From the NCBI GenBank assembly GCA_038244585.1, contig JBBRTI010000011.1:1-22614 (forward strand): a stretch of DNA of 22,614 bases, written 5' to 3'. Both the position numbers and the translations under genes were made by a program. This document shows positions 5,700-13,456 of the stretch, one piece after another. This stretch comes from UBA4664 sp038244585 (lineage in GTDB: Bacteria; Patescibacteriota; Saccharimonadia; UBA4664). The notes below the pieces were generated by a model. It saw only the letters and a list, made by a program, of their open reading frames with translations, ran no database searches and was not told where the DNA came from. The first letter of the stretch is position 1. Each line of letters begins with the position of its first letter.

Positions 5700-7904
5700 C
5701 TATAACTGACTAAAAATAATCGATACGGCGTCGTGGCCCGCCAGGGTTAGGCTGATTGAACTGTCGGCATGGACGGTGCCGATGTCGGCGCGCAGTACCG
5801 AATCAATAGCTTCGATGCCAGGGGTGAAGTAGTTGGACTGGATTCGGACCGTGACGGGGTCTTTGGAGAAGTTCATGATCGAAGCCTGGATGGTGGCGCT
5901 GGGCAATAGATGGACCATAGCCAGTACGGCTTCGGAGTCGCAATCGGCCACGGCCAGCTGCTCGGCGTAGGCCAGACCCAGGTCTTTGCGGTGAGCTAGG
6001 AGGACGCTGAGCTTCGAGGCAAACGAGGCCGGGTCGAGCAGTTGCTCGGTCAACGGGCCGTACAGGGCATTTGCGCGGGGCATGCCCAGCTCCGATTCTT
6101 TGGCTCCCGGGTTGGCACCGGTCAGGTCGTAGGCGCCGCGGTTAATCCATCGGGTGTCGCCGTCGCCCATCAGGTGCTCCACGGCGGACGGGTCCAGGGT
6201 GAGGGCGCCGGTGAGGTCCCAGCCGGATAGGGCAAAGACGCCGGGCTGCATGGCGTTGAAGAAGGCCAGCAGCAGATGCGCCTGGATGATGGCGGCGGTA
6301 TCGGCGGCGCTCAGTTTGGTGATGTCGCGTAGTCCCAGGGCGGCCGCAATCACTGTGGTGGTGGTGCAGGCGATGCCGTTGTCGGTGAAGGGTAGGTTGA
6401 AGGGTGCAGCCGAGCCGGACAGTCCCTCGTTAAGGTCGCGTCGGATGATATCGCGTAACACCAGCCCAGTAATCCGCTCGCCGCGGAAGGTGTAGATGTC
6501 GTCTTTATGAATTGTCCAGAAGTGGACTAACTCCAGCGTCAGTTCGTCGTGGTTCTGCAGGGCGTGCACCAGCGAGGCCGGATCTACCCCTAGGTCGTGG
6601 GCGGTTTGCAGCGTGAGGCGCAGGAACTCCGTGTTGCCGGTCACCAGAGCGTGGTGGTAGGCGGGGCGGTTGACGAAATCGTAGGATAGATCAGCGCCGC
6701 CGACCGACATCTCTTTGATGTCATCGACGGACAGGTTGAGTTCCTGGAAGGTGAAGCCGCCGGCCTTGCGCACCATGCTGGCAATCAGCTCGTTGGCCGT
6801 GGCCGACAGCGGGTGGCCCTCCGACCAGGCCGGAGCGTCTTCGAGGCTGGTCTCGATGCCCAAAAAGCCGTTGGCGTCCAGCCGCAGGCCGGTGGCACCG
6901 AGCTCGCCGATGGCATGCAGGCCGTCACCGATGACCAGCTGGATTCCGGCAAAGCTGGGGTCGAGCCAGTTGATGGACGGTTGTCCCTCTTTGAAGTAGT
7001 GCAGGTAGACCCAGCGCCGCGTGACACCGTCGGTGCCGATGACCGCCTTGGTGGCGCTCCAGTTGGTTTCCTTAATACCCCGCTCGTAGAAAATTACTCG
7101 TTGCAGTTTGCCGACGATGTAGCCGGCCTTTTTGAGGGCGGCTTCAGTCTCTAGACTGATATTGGCCGAGTCGCGGCCCTTGACGATGACCGGCAGCAGG
7201 GGCCAGTCGGCCTTGTCGATTTCGATCATGTGGTAGATGCCGGGATAGTTGCGGTAATTCATTTCGGCCAGCCGGAAATCGGCGCTCTTGCCGGTATGTC
7301 CGGGAATAATATCGTCGATGATGATGCCGTCATGCTGCGCGGCGACGGCTGAGAGGTGACGGTAGTCGGCCTCGGTGCCGAACAGGGGGTCGATTTTGCT
7401 GCTGATTCGGTCAAAGTGGCCGTCGATGCTCGGCGTATACCCCCAGCCTTTAATTCCGCCGGCCAGTTTCATCGGACCTGTATGCATGCCTTCAATACCG
7501 ATGGCCTTAAACGCCTGCCACAGTTCTGGGTCGGCCAGTGTCGGCAGGATGAGGGCCTTGGGACGAGTGATAGTGGATAGCGGGTAGGCGGTAAACCAGA
7601 CGGAGGCTTTCTGGATGGCCTTCCGCGGCTGCGGCTTAGCGTAGGGGTTTTTCCAGAGGCTCGCCTTGCCGGAGTAATTCCGGGACTGGTTTGTGGCGTC
7701 GGCCAGCATTGAATTGCGCTTTAGCCATTGCACATAGCTGTAGTTGAGACCGTTAGCCAAGCCGATCCGCGGCGTGGTCCCTAACTGTTTCTGCGCCAGT
7801 TTGATCGCCAAGCCGACCATTTGCTGGGTCCGTGCCGGGAAGAGCAAAGTGTTGCGGATTTGCGCCAGCGGATTGGGAAGTTTTTCAGGTCGGGTGATTG
7901 CCAT
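5700..7904 (-). CDS. GH13 alpha-amylase-superfamily enzyme, trehalose-synthase-like, 734 aa
   Basis: The C-terminal two thirds is a GH13 barrel. Numbered from ATG 7904, GLRLDANGFLGIE supplies the nucleophile D343, FTFQELN the acid/base E388 and QNHDEL the third acid D453; NHDELTLE is the form seen in trehalose synthases (maltose alpha-D-glucosyltransferase). Conserved region I is unusual: IIIDDIIPGHTGKSADF has Gly where the family usually has Asn before His. An N-terminal extension of about 100 residues precedes the barrel. The likely role is turnover or isomerisation of alpha-glucosides such as maltose/trehalose, but the substrate is uncertain. Start: ATG 7904 has no SD but has TAAAAT 7 nt upstream, suggesting leaderless translation; an in-frame TTG at 7970 is less likely. 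The stop codon lies 2 bp from the end of the hammerhead ribozyme on the other strand. Confidence 0.85.
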   Translation of the reverse strand: MAITRPEKLPNPLAQIRNTLLFPARTQQMVGLAIKLAQKQLGTTPRIGLANGLNYSYVQWLKRNSMLADATNQSRNYSGKASLWKNPYAKPQPRKAIQKASVWFTAYPLSTITRPKALILPTLADPELWQAFKAIGIEGMHTGPMKLAGGIKGWGYTPSIDGHFDRISSKIDPLFGTEADYRHLSAVAAQHDGIIIDDIIPGHTGKSADFRLAEMNYRNYPGIYHMIEIDKADWPLLPVIVKGRDSANISLETEAALKKAGYIVGKLQRVIFYERGIKETNWSATKAVIGTDGVTRRWVYLHYFKEGQPSINWLDPSFAGIQLVIGDGLHAIGELGATGLRLDANGFLGIETSLEDAPAWSEGHPLSATANELIASMVRKAGGFTFQELNLSVDDIKEMSVGGADLSYDFVNRPAYHHALVTGNTEFLRLTLQTAHDLGVDPASLVHALQNHDELTLELVHFWTIHKDDIYTFRGERITGLVLRDIIRRDLNEGLSGSAAPFNLPFTDNGIACTTTTVIAAALGLRDITKLSAADTAAIIQAHLLLAFFNAMQPGVFALSGWDLTGALTLDPSAVEHLMGDGDTRWINRGAYDLTGANPGAKESELGMPRANALYGPLTEQLLDPASFASKLSVLLAHRKDLGLAYAEQLAVADCDSEAVLAMVHLLPSATIQASIMNFSKDPVTVRIQSNYFTPGIEAIDSVLRADIGTVHADSSISLTLAGHDAVSIIFSQL

Positions 7905-7911
7905 GTTCTTA

Positions 7912-7917
7912 ATTTTA
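7912..7917 (-). promoter_or_regulatory. -10-like box immediately before the GH13 gene
   Basis: TAAAAT on the minus strand, 7 nt before ATG 7904, so a transcript would start at or next to the start codon. No convincing -35. Supported indirectly by the absence of a Shine-Dalgarno and by the terminator just upstream at 7969-7993. Confidence 0.4.
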
Positions 7918-7968
7918 CGCGACGACAAGCATGTTGGCCACTGGTATAGCATCGATGTTGCTGAATAC

Positions 7969-7993
7969 AAAAAAAGCCGTCACATTGAACGGC
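7969..7993 (-). terminator. Intrinsic terminator upstream of the GH13 gene (leader terminator)
   Basis: Minus strand: GCCGT (7993-7989), 8-nt loop, ACGGC (7980-7976), then T7 (7975-7969). No full gene lies upstream on this strand, so it ends a short leader or small RNA. An earlier CCGTC (read leftward near 8012) could pair with GACGG instead, giving an alternative fold. Confidence 0.6.
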
Positions 7994-8045
7994 GTCCAGC
8001 TCGAGCAGAAGACGGTTGCATTATAGTTCTGAAACTTCAACCATA

Positions 8046-8072
8046 TCAGTATTGTCCCATGATCTACCTCCT
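8046..8072 (-). promoter_or_regulatory. Strong Shine-Dalgarno with a 4-codon ORF in the leader
   Basis: On the minus strand AGGAGG (8072-8067), a 6-nt spacer, then ATG at 8060 opening only Met-Gly-Gln-Tyr before TGA (8048-8046). This is one of the best ribosome-binding sites in the window yet it serves no gene of normal size. Two further mini-ORFs (7 and 13 codons) follow closely, the second one starting within the TAATG at the end of the first. The T7 terminator follows 53 nt after the TGA. The layout resembles a leader-peptide attenuator. Confidence 0.4.
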
Positions 8073-8212
8073 TTTTATTGTCTATATGAGCACAATATAA
8101 CGAAACCCGCTCGCGAGCTAGTCGGATTATTACAAAATCCGGAGCTCCAAAGAGTATATTATTGGGTGAAATGTGGACATGCCTTGAGGTAGGGGTTGTG
8201 TGACTCATTTAC

Positions 8213-8241
8213 ATTACAAAACGTAAGAATTTTGGTAATAT
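8213..8241 (+). promoter_or_regulatory. Promoter overlapped by an operator-like dyad, CoADR fusion gene
   Basis: TGG plus TAATAT (8233-8241) forms an extended -10, with ATTACA (8213-8218) 17 bp upstream. The same DNA is an imperfect inverted repeat: arm ATTACAAAA (8213-8221) against TTTTGGTAAT (8230-8239). A repressor bound here would cover -35 to -10. The regulator is unknown. Confidence 0.5.
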
Positions 8242-8278
8242 GGCTGGTGAATGTGTGGCGGTAACTCCGGAGGGATAA

Positions 8279-10738
8279 TTGAGCAAGGCTAAGGCAAAGA
8301 CAAAGTATCTCATAATTGGCGGCGTGGCCGGCGGAGCCAGTGCCGCAACCCGCTTGAGGCGTGATGACGAGCAGGCAGAAATAATTCTGGTTGAGCGTGA
8401 TAACGATATTTCCTACGCCAACTGCGGCATGCCTTATTATCTTGGCGGGGTGATTACCGATCGAACCAGACTAAACGTGACGACACCTGAGTTTCTGCGC
8501 CTTCGTTTCAATATCGACGTGCGCGTGCAGACCGAGGCGCTAAAAATATCGCCCAAGCAGCACCAGGTTGAGCTGACAGACCACAAGAGCGGCAAGTCCT
8601 ATATTGAGACCTACGATAAGTTGTTACTAGCCACCGGGTCACGCGCCTTCGTGCCGCCGACTCCCGGCCTTGATAGCGAGGGCTGCTTCGTTCTGAAGAC
8701 GCTGGCCGACACCGACCGCATCAAGACCTATTACGACGAGCACAAACCAGACTCAATCGTCGTGATGGGAGGCGGGCCGATCGGTATGGAACTGATTGAG
8801 AACTATACGCGCCTGGGTGTTAAAGTCACCTTGGTAGAAGCCGCTCCGCAGATCCTGAGCATGTACGACGTTGAACTGGCCAGGACGGTTACCGACCATC
8901 TACGCACTCGTGGCGTTGACGTGCGCCTGAGCACCAACGTGACCGGCGTAACGACCTCCGCGGCCGGGCTCGACGTGGCCCTGGCAGACGGATCACATCT
9001 GACAACCGGCATGCTGTTTGTGGTGGCTGGAATACGGCCGGAAAGCAGTCTGGCAGCAGCTGCGGGCTTGGGAGTATCTGACAAAGGAGCGATTCAGGTC
9101 GACAACTACCTGGCGACGACCAGCCAGGATATTTTTGCGGTAGGCGACGTCATAGAGATCAAGGAAATGGTTTCCGGCCAGGTCATGAATATCTCGCTGG
9201 CCGGCCCCGCCAACAAACAGGGCCGCACTGCCGCCGACAACATGGCCGGCGGCAGCCACGAGTATGAAGGCGCCTTGGCCAGCGGCATTTTGGGCATCTT
9301 TGATCTGACTGCAGCCTCGACCGGACTGAGCGAACGTCAGGCCAAGGCCGGCGGCCTGGATTGCCTATCGGCGACCATTCACAGCCAGGATCACGCCGGT
9401 TATTACCCGGGTTCGGCACCGTTGACGCTTAAGCTGGTGTTCACGCCGGAAGGTAATATATTGGGCGCCCAGGGCGTGGGCTACGGCGGTGTCGACAAAC
9501 GCATCGATGTGATAGCGACGGCCATTCGCGGCGGTCTGGGTGTTGAGGCACTTACCAATCTAGACCTGTGCTACGCGCCGCAGTATTCGTCGGCCAAAGA
9601 TCCGGTCAACATGTTGGCGTTTACGGCTCAGAACATTCTAAACGGCAGACTAAAGCCGATTTATGCCTCTGCAGTCAACGACCTCAAAGCGGCCGATTGG
9701 TACATTTTGGACGTGCGGACCCCCGCCGAAATCACTAGCGGAGCGATTCCCGGCAGCCACGTAATCGAGCTGGATGAACTACGGGCCAACCTGCATAAGC
9801 TGACAACCAAGAAGAAGTACCTGGTTTATTGTGCCTCCGGTCAGCGCTCTTATATGGCGGCGCGCATTTTGGAGCAGCATGGCTACGATGCCTACAGCCT
9901 GATTGGCGGCTTCCATACCTACCAGGACTTCCAGGACGACTTGCCTGCTGTCGCTTCCGCCACAGCTCAGACGGCACCGTCCAAAGCTGAACTGTTCAAC
10001 CACAACGCCGCGCCTTCGGCCGTGGTTGATGCGACCGGCCTACTATGTCCCGGTCCGTTGGGACTGGTGTCAAAAACCATCAAGACCATCCAACCGGGTG
10101 AAATATTAACTGTTACGGCCAGCGACCCGGCCTTTAAGCCGGATATAACAGCATGGTGTACCAGCACCGGCAATGAACTGCTTGACGTGAATGCGGCGGG
10201 AATCAACATTACCGCTCGCATTCAGAAAGGTGCCACCGACCACATTCGTCAAATTGATTCGCCCGGTGGCAACGCCAAGACCATCGTGGTCTTCTCCGAC
10301 GATATCGACCGGGTCATTGCCGCCTTCTTTATCGCTAACGGGGCGGCCGGCATGGGTCGGGACGTCACCTTGTTCTTCACTTTCTGGGGCCTGAACGTAC
10401 TGCGCAAGCCTGGCAGCGTGCCGGTCAAGAAGGACCTCATCTCAAGAGCCTTCGGCGCGATGATGCCCCGAGGGAGCCAACACCTGCATCTGTCACAGAT
10501 GAATATGGGCGGAGCCGGCACGCAGCTCATCCGCTGGCTGATGATTAAAAAACACATCGGCACATTAGAGGCCCTGATTGCCCAGGCCCGCGAAGCCGGC
10601 GTTCACATGGTCGCCTGCTCAACTTCCATGGATTTAATGGGTATAAAAGAGGCCGAACTGGTGGAGGGCGTGACTATCGGCGGCGTAGCAACCTACCTAG
10701 GCCTGGCGGAGCATGCGGACACGAACTTGTTCATCTAG
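8279..10738 (+). CDS. CoA-disulfide reductase / rhodanese / TusA / DsrE fusion protein, 819 aa
   Basis: Four sulfur-handling modules in one chain. (1) Residues ~8-450: FAD/NAD(P)H pyridine-nucleotide disulfide oxidoreductase with GGVAGG near the N-terminus, the single active-site Cys49 in ISYANCGMPYYLGG (the CoADR class uses one Cys), GGGPIG for NAD(P)H and FAVGDV for FAD. (2) ~460-560: rhodanese domain, catalytic Cys518 in YCASGQRS. (3) ~580-650: TusA-like, Cys590 in LLCPGPLG. (4) ~660-819: DsrE-like domain. Together they suggest reduction of CoA persulfide or disulfide and relay of sulfane sulfur between Cys residues, in the cytoplasm. The start is TTG 8279, fixed by GGAGGG (8268-8273) 5 nt away. 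This domain string is known in other bacteria. It stands alone, behind an operator-like dyad. Confidence 0.92.
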   Translation: MSKAKAKTKYLIIGGVAGGASAATRLRRDDEQAEIILVERDNDISYANCGMPYYLGGVITDRTRLNVTTPEFLRLRFNIDVRVQTEALKISPKQHQVELTDHKSGKSYIETYDKLLLATGSRAFVPPTPGLDSEGCFVLKTLADTDRIKTYYDEHKPDSIVVMGGGPIGMELIENYTRLGVKVTLVEAAPQILSMYDVELARTVTDHLRTRGVDVRLSTNVTGVTTSAAGLDVALADGSHLTTGMLFVVAGIRPESSLAAAAGLGVSDKGAIQVDNYLATTSQDIFAVGDVIEIKEMVSGQVMNISLAGPANKQGRTAADNMAGGSHEYEGALASGILGIFDLTAASTGLSERQAKAGGLDCLSATIHSQDHAGYYPGSAPLTLKLVFTPEGNILGAQGVGYGGVDKRIDVIATAIRGGLGVEALTNLDLCYAPQYSSAKDPVNMLAFTAQNILNGRLKPIYASAVNDLKAADWYILDVRTPAEITSGAIPGSHVIELDELRANLHKLTTKKKYLVYCASGQRSYMAARILEQHGYDAYSLIGGFHTYQDFQDDLPAVASATAQTAPSKAELFNHNAAPSAVVDATGLLCPGPLGLVSKTIKTIQPGEILTVTASDPAFKPDITAWCTSTGNELLDVNAAGINITARIQKGATDHIRQIDSPGGNAKTIVVFSDDIDRVIAAFFIANGAAGMGRDVTLFFTFWGLNVLRKPGSVPVKKDLISRAFGAMMPRGSQHLHLSQMNMGGAGTQLIRWLMIKKHIGTLEALIAQAREAGVHMVACSTSMDLMGIKEAELVEGVTIGGVATYLGLAEHADTNLFI

Positions 10739-10743
10739 TTGCC

Positions 10744-10760
10744 GGCCTCATCATGAGGCC
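10744..10760. terminator. Small perfect hairpin between the CoADR fusion and metK
   Basis: GGCCTCA, 3-nt loop, TGAGGCC, 5 bp after the stop codon. No T-run on either strand, so a weak terminator or 3'-end stabiliser. Confidence 0.4.
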
Positions 10761-10780
10761 AAACTATGGTAAGCTGAAGG

Positions 10781-10786
10781 TACAAT
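10781..10786 (+). promoter_or_regulatory. Probable -10 box of the metK leader
   Basis: TACAAT, 9 bp before the riboswitch P1 helix. A matching -35 is not seen. Placed here because the transcript must begin before 10795. Confidence 0.45.
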
Positions 10787-10794
10787 TTAATATC

Positions 10795-10934
10795 CATATC
10801 AAGAGCGCAGCGAGGGATCTAGCCCACTGACCTGCCGCCAACCCCAGCACCAGCTGTAAGGTGGTTCATCTAGCCCGTAAGGGAAGATATGAGGCGAAAT
10901 GCCTTTCTTCACAACACGGGAGAAAGGCATTTTT
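10795..10934 (+). promoter_or_regulatory. SAM riboswitch (S-box/SAM-I clan) controlling metK
   Basis: The aptamer is closed by P1 CATATC (10795-10800)/GATATG (10886-10891). It is followed by the S-box landmarks AAGAG, GAGGGA, GCCC, TGA and AACC in the usual order. A CACC/GGTG helix (P3) and a GCCC/GGGA helix (P4) follow. One core stretch reads CCGCCAACC where SAM-I usually has CGGCAACC. The expression platform is a 12-bp hairpin, AAATGCCTTTCT (10897-10908) with AGAAAGGCATTT (10921-10932), ending in T5 just before the ATG. It also buries the GGAGAAAGG ribosome-binding site. High SAM should favour the terminator/sequestered form and lower SAM synthesis. Location before metK supports the call. 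Confidence 0.88.
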
Positions 10935-12053
10935 ATGTCACACTCCACGTTCACCTCCGAATCCGTCTGCGCCGGCCACCCGGACAAAATTTGCGACCAG
11001 ATCAGCGACGCTATTCTGGACGCCATCTTGAGTCAAGATCCCGACGGACGCGTCGCGGTGGAGACGGCCGTAACCAAGGACCGAATCATTCTATTGGGCG
11101 AGGTCACGACCAGCGCCAAGGTCGATTACGAGGCCATCGCCCGCAGCGTCGTCAAAAGTTTGGGCTACACCCGCCCCGAATGGGGCTTCGCTCATGATAC
11201 CGCCAAGGTGGACATTTACTTGCAGGAGCAATCGCCGGAAATCGCCGTGGGCGTCGACAACGACGGGGCGGGGGACCAGGGGATGATGTTCGGCTACGCC
11301 TGCCGTGAGACGCCGGAGCTGATGCCGCTGCCGATTATGCTGGCCCATGCCATCGCGCGCGGCCTGGACGTGGCGCAGGCCGGCGCGCTGCCGTACCTGC
11401 GGCCGGACGGCAAAGCCCAAGTCACGGTGCGCTACGTTGACGGCCGGCCAGTGGGCATCGACCAGGTCACCGTGACCAAGCCGCATGACGAAGGCGTGCC
11501 ACTGGAACAGGTGCACGCCGATATTTACCGGCAGGTGATAACGCCGGCTTTGGCGGCCTACGGTTACACCGTGGCGGCGGCTGACGTCATAGTTAACGGC
11601 ACGGGCGTGTGGCACCATCCGGGTCCGGCGGTGGACGCCGGCCTGACCGGACGCAAGATCGTCGTGGATTCCTACGGCGGTTACGCGCGCGTCGGCGGCG
11701 GAGCCTTCAGCGGCAAGGATCCGTCCAAGGTGGACCGCAGCGGCGCCTACGCCGCGCGTTACATCGCCAAAAACATCGTGGCCGCGGGGCTGGCGGAGCG
11801 CTGCGAGGTGGGGCTGAGTTACTTCATCGGGGCGACCCGGGCTTTGCAGACCGAAATCGAGACCTTTGGTACGGCTGCCGCGGAGCCAGCAGAACTTGCC
11901 GCCTTTGCGGCCGAACTAATCGAGACATCGGTCAAGGGTATCGTCGCGACATTGGCGTTAAAAACGCAGACTTATGGGACGGTGGCGCGTTACGGACACT
12001 TTGGCCAAGCGGTATCGTGGGAGCAGACCAAGACTGAAGCAAAAGGGCTTTAG
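10935..12053 (+). CDS. metK: S-adenosylmethionine synthetase, 372 aa
   Basis: Makes SAM from methionine and ATP in the cytoplasm. Signature segments are intact: SVCAGHPDKICDQISDAILD at the N-terminus (ATP/metal site), DNDGAGDQGMMFGYA in the middle (the usual GAGDQG hexapeptide) and GGGAFSGKDPSKVDRSGAYA (the usual GGGAFSGKD nonapeptide). Length is slightly short of the usual 380-400. ATG 10935 is chosen because the protein N-terminus fits the family there; the upstream in-frame ATG at 10899 lies inside the riboswitch terminator stem and would add 12 unrelated residues. Expression is predicted to be feedback-controlled by the SAM riboswitch directly upstream. No partner gene downstream on this strand. 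Confidence 0.97.
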   Translation: MSHSTFTSESVCAGHPDKICDQISDAILDAILSQDPDGRVAVETAVTKDRIILLGEVTTSAKVDYEAIARSVVKSLGYTRPEWGFAHDTAKVDIYLQEQSPEIAVGVDNDGAGDQGMMFGYACRETPELMPLPIMLAHAIARGLDVAQAGALPYLRPDGKAQVTVRYVDGRPVGIDQVTVTKPHDEGVPLEQVHADIYRQVITPALAAYGYTVAAADVIVNGTGVWHHPGPAVDAGLTGRKIVVDSYGGYARVGGGAFSGKDPSKVDRSGAYAARYIAKNIVAAGLAERCEVGLSYFIGATRALQTEIETFGTAAAEPAELAAFAAELIETSVKGIVATLALKTQTYGTVARYGHFGQAVSWEQTKTEAKGL

Positions 12054-12091
12054 AAAGCCAATAGTTGACGCCCGTAAGCGTTCCGTTGGAT

Positions 12092-12181
12092 ATGGTGAGA
12101 CTTAGCGTTCTGTTCGGCGTTGAACTGGTGACAGCAGTTATTGGCGCGTGGGTGTTTGTCATCCGGTATATCAGCCTTTAG
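12092..12181 (+). CDS. Possible 29-aa membrane mini-protein
   Basis: The frame after metK reads MVRLSVLFGVELVTAV followed by more hydrophobic residues and ends RYISL, i.e. one membrane-spanning helix flanked by Arg. There is no Shine-Dalgarno. A TTG at 12065 in frame lacks one as well. Ends 5 bp from the stop of the converging protease gene. May be chance. Confidence 0.2.
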   Translation: MVRLSVLFGVELVTAVIGAWVFVIRYISL

Positions 12182-12185
12182 AGTG

Positions 12186-13415
12186 CTAGTCGGACGCGCA
12201 CGTTCCCGTACCGACAGGCTCCGTATGAGTGCCGGCCAAGTTGAGGATTTGAATAAGATCCGGAGACGTCAGGGCGTAACCCAGGCCGTCGGCTAGGAGG
12301 GAGCGGGCAAAGACCATACCAATGACCGTACCGTCAGGCAGAACAACCGGACCACCGGAGCTGCCGGGCCGGATAGGGGCATTGATGGTGTAGGCCATAC
12401 GGTCGACGGTCTTGGCATTTTTGATATCGAGACCCCGCAATAGATCCATGCTGGCAATACCGGCCGGAACGGCAGAAAACGGCCCGCTGTCGGGGTAGCC
12501 CATAACTACCGCACGACTGCCGGCCGGAACCGGTTCGTCAACCAGATGCAGCGGCCGGCCAGACAAGTTGGATACGCGTACTAGAGCAACATCCTGACTG
12601 CCATCAAAATATATCGGCGTACCGACGTGGGGGCCGTTTTGGTCAACTATAAGAACGTTTTTGAAGCCGGCAATCACGTGGGCGTTAGTCATCACCACAT
12701 CCGGTGCTACGACAAAACCGCCGCCGGTAACCAGGCCGCCGCAAATGAGCCCCTGGATACGAACAACCGAGGCGCCAGCCAGGGCCACCGCGATATCTAC
12801 ATTGGCCTTATCGGCACCGACAACCATCTTGGCGGGCCATGGCTCAAGGCCGGTGAATACCTGAGGCACGCCGTTGGGATCGATGATCGACTGCACGTGT
12901 GACATTATGGTGGGCGCAGGAGGCAAAACGCCGGTAATGCCACGCAAAATGAGCGAACGCTGAAGACCTGAGCCAAGATACGCAAACGGGGTCGTCAAAA
13001 ACATGGCTGATATTAGCCATATAAGTATCAAGGTTGTGACACCGCTCAGGACTGCGGCCACCACCGAATCCAGAGTACGCGCGGCATGACTTAAGGGGTG
13101 GACTTTTAGCCATAAGGCCAGCCGGTCGGCTGCAAAACCGACAAACAGGCCGGTTGCCAGCACCGTGACTAAGGTTACCAAGGTACGTCCTAACCTATCG
13201 GTGGTGAAAACTACCATTAATGGCACCATGACGACGCCCAAAAACATACCTATTACGAACCCGGAATCCGAAACCAGCTGGCGCGGTAGGCCAATTCTAT
13301 GGCCGCGGATAATGTTGAGGATAATTAGGGCAACAATGAGGACGTCGATGAAAGTCGCGAAGGCTAATCCGGCTGCACTGAGAGTGACGATACTAAAAAA
13401 CACGAACAGCTCCAT
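12186..13415 (-). CDS. CvpA-like membrane domain fused to trypsin-like serine protease (MarP-like), 409 aa
   Basis: Residues ~1-150 contain four hydrophobic helices with the CvpA-type opening (IDVLIVALIILNIIRGHRIG). Residues ~205-395 form a chymotrypsin-fold protease with H246 (TNAHVIAG), D275 (SQDVALV) and S353 (PGSSGGPV). The protease would face outside the membrane. The architecture is that of mycobacterial MarP/Rv3671c. C225 and C406 have the same 181-residue separation as the MarP disulfide pair as I remember it (214/395), and the Cys-His and His-Asp distances (21 and 29) also agree. The likely role is envelope stress or acid resistance, by analogy. No SD; TATAGA lies 5 nt before the ATG. 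It follows hxlR on the same strand by 41 bp. Confidence 0.9.
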   Translation of the reverse strand: MELFVFFSIVTLSAAGLAFATFIDVLIVALIILNIIRGHRIGLPRQLVSDSGFVIGMFLGVVMVPLMVVFTTDRLGRTLVTLVTVLATGLFVGFAADRLALWLKVHPLSHAARTLDSVVAAVLSGVTTLILIWLISAMFLTTPFAYLGSGLQRSLILRGITGVLPPAPTIMSHVQSIIDPNGVPQVFTGLEPWPAKMVVGADKANVDIAVALAGASVVRIQGLICGGLVTGGGFVVAPDVVMTNAHVIAGFKNVLIVDQNGPHVGTPIYFDGSQDVALVRVSNLSGRPLHLVDEPVPAGSRAVVMGYPDSGPFSAVPAGIASMDLLRGLDIKNAKTVDRMAYTINAPIRPGSSGGPVVLPDGTVIGMVFARSLLADGLGYALTSPDLIQILNLAGTHTEPVGTGTCASD

Positions 13416-13420
13416 AGGTT

Positions 13421-13426
13421 TCTATA
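13421..13426 (-). promoter_or_regulatory. -10-like box directly before the MarP-like gene
   Basis: TATAGA on the minus strand, 5 nt before ATG 13415, with no Shine-Dalgarno in between. Could drive a leaderless mRNA; the gene might otherwise be read through from hxlR. Confidence 0.3.
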
Positions 13427-13456
13427 CATAAGCATATTACCTTTGGGCTGAAAGTT

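Larger units (their letters stand above)
7905..8278. other. 374-bp divergent intergenic region
   Basis: It separates the minus-strand GH13 gene from the plus-strand CoADR fusion. From left to right: -10 box, terminator, mini-ORF leader, a perfect GCTCGCGAGC palindrome (8109-8118), a CGGATT/AATCCG hairpin (about 8123-8142), and the dyad and promoter of the plus-strand gene. A 97-codon open frame on the minus strand (8208-7915) has no SD and an implausible composition. Confidence 0.6.

Noticed and set aside
7915..8208. A 97-codon minus-strand frame before the GH13 gene
   Set aside because: No SD at its start, implausible composition, and it runs through the intrinsic terminator at 7969-7993.
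1616..9699. 14-bp identity AAAGCGGCCGATTG at 1616-1629 and 9686-9699
   Set aside because: One 14-mer match is about what chance gives in a 22-kb window, and the second copy is inside the CoADR coding sequence.
12065..12093. TTGACG and a GATAT/TATGGT box as a promoter after metK
   Set aside because: The -10 is poor and the only downstream frame is the doubtful 29-aa ORF.
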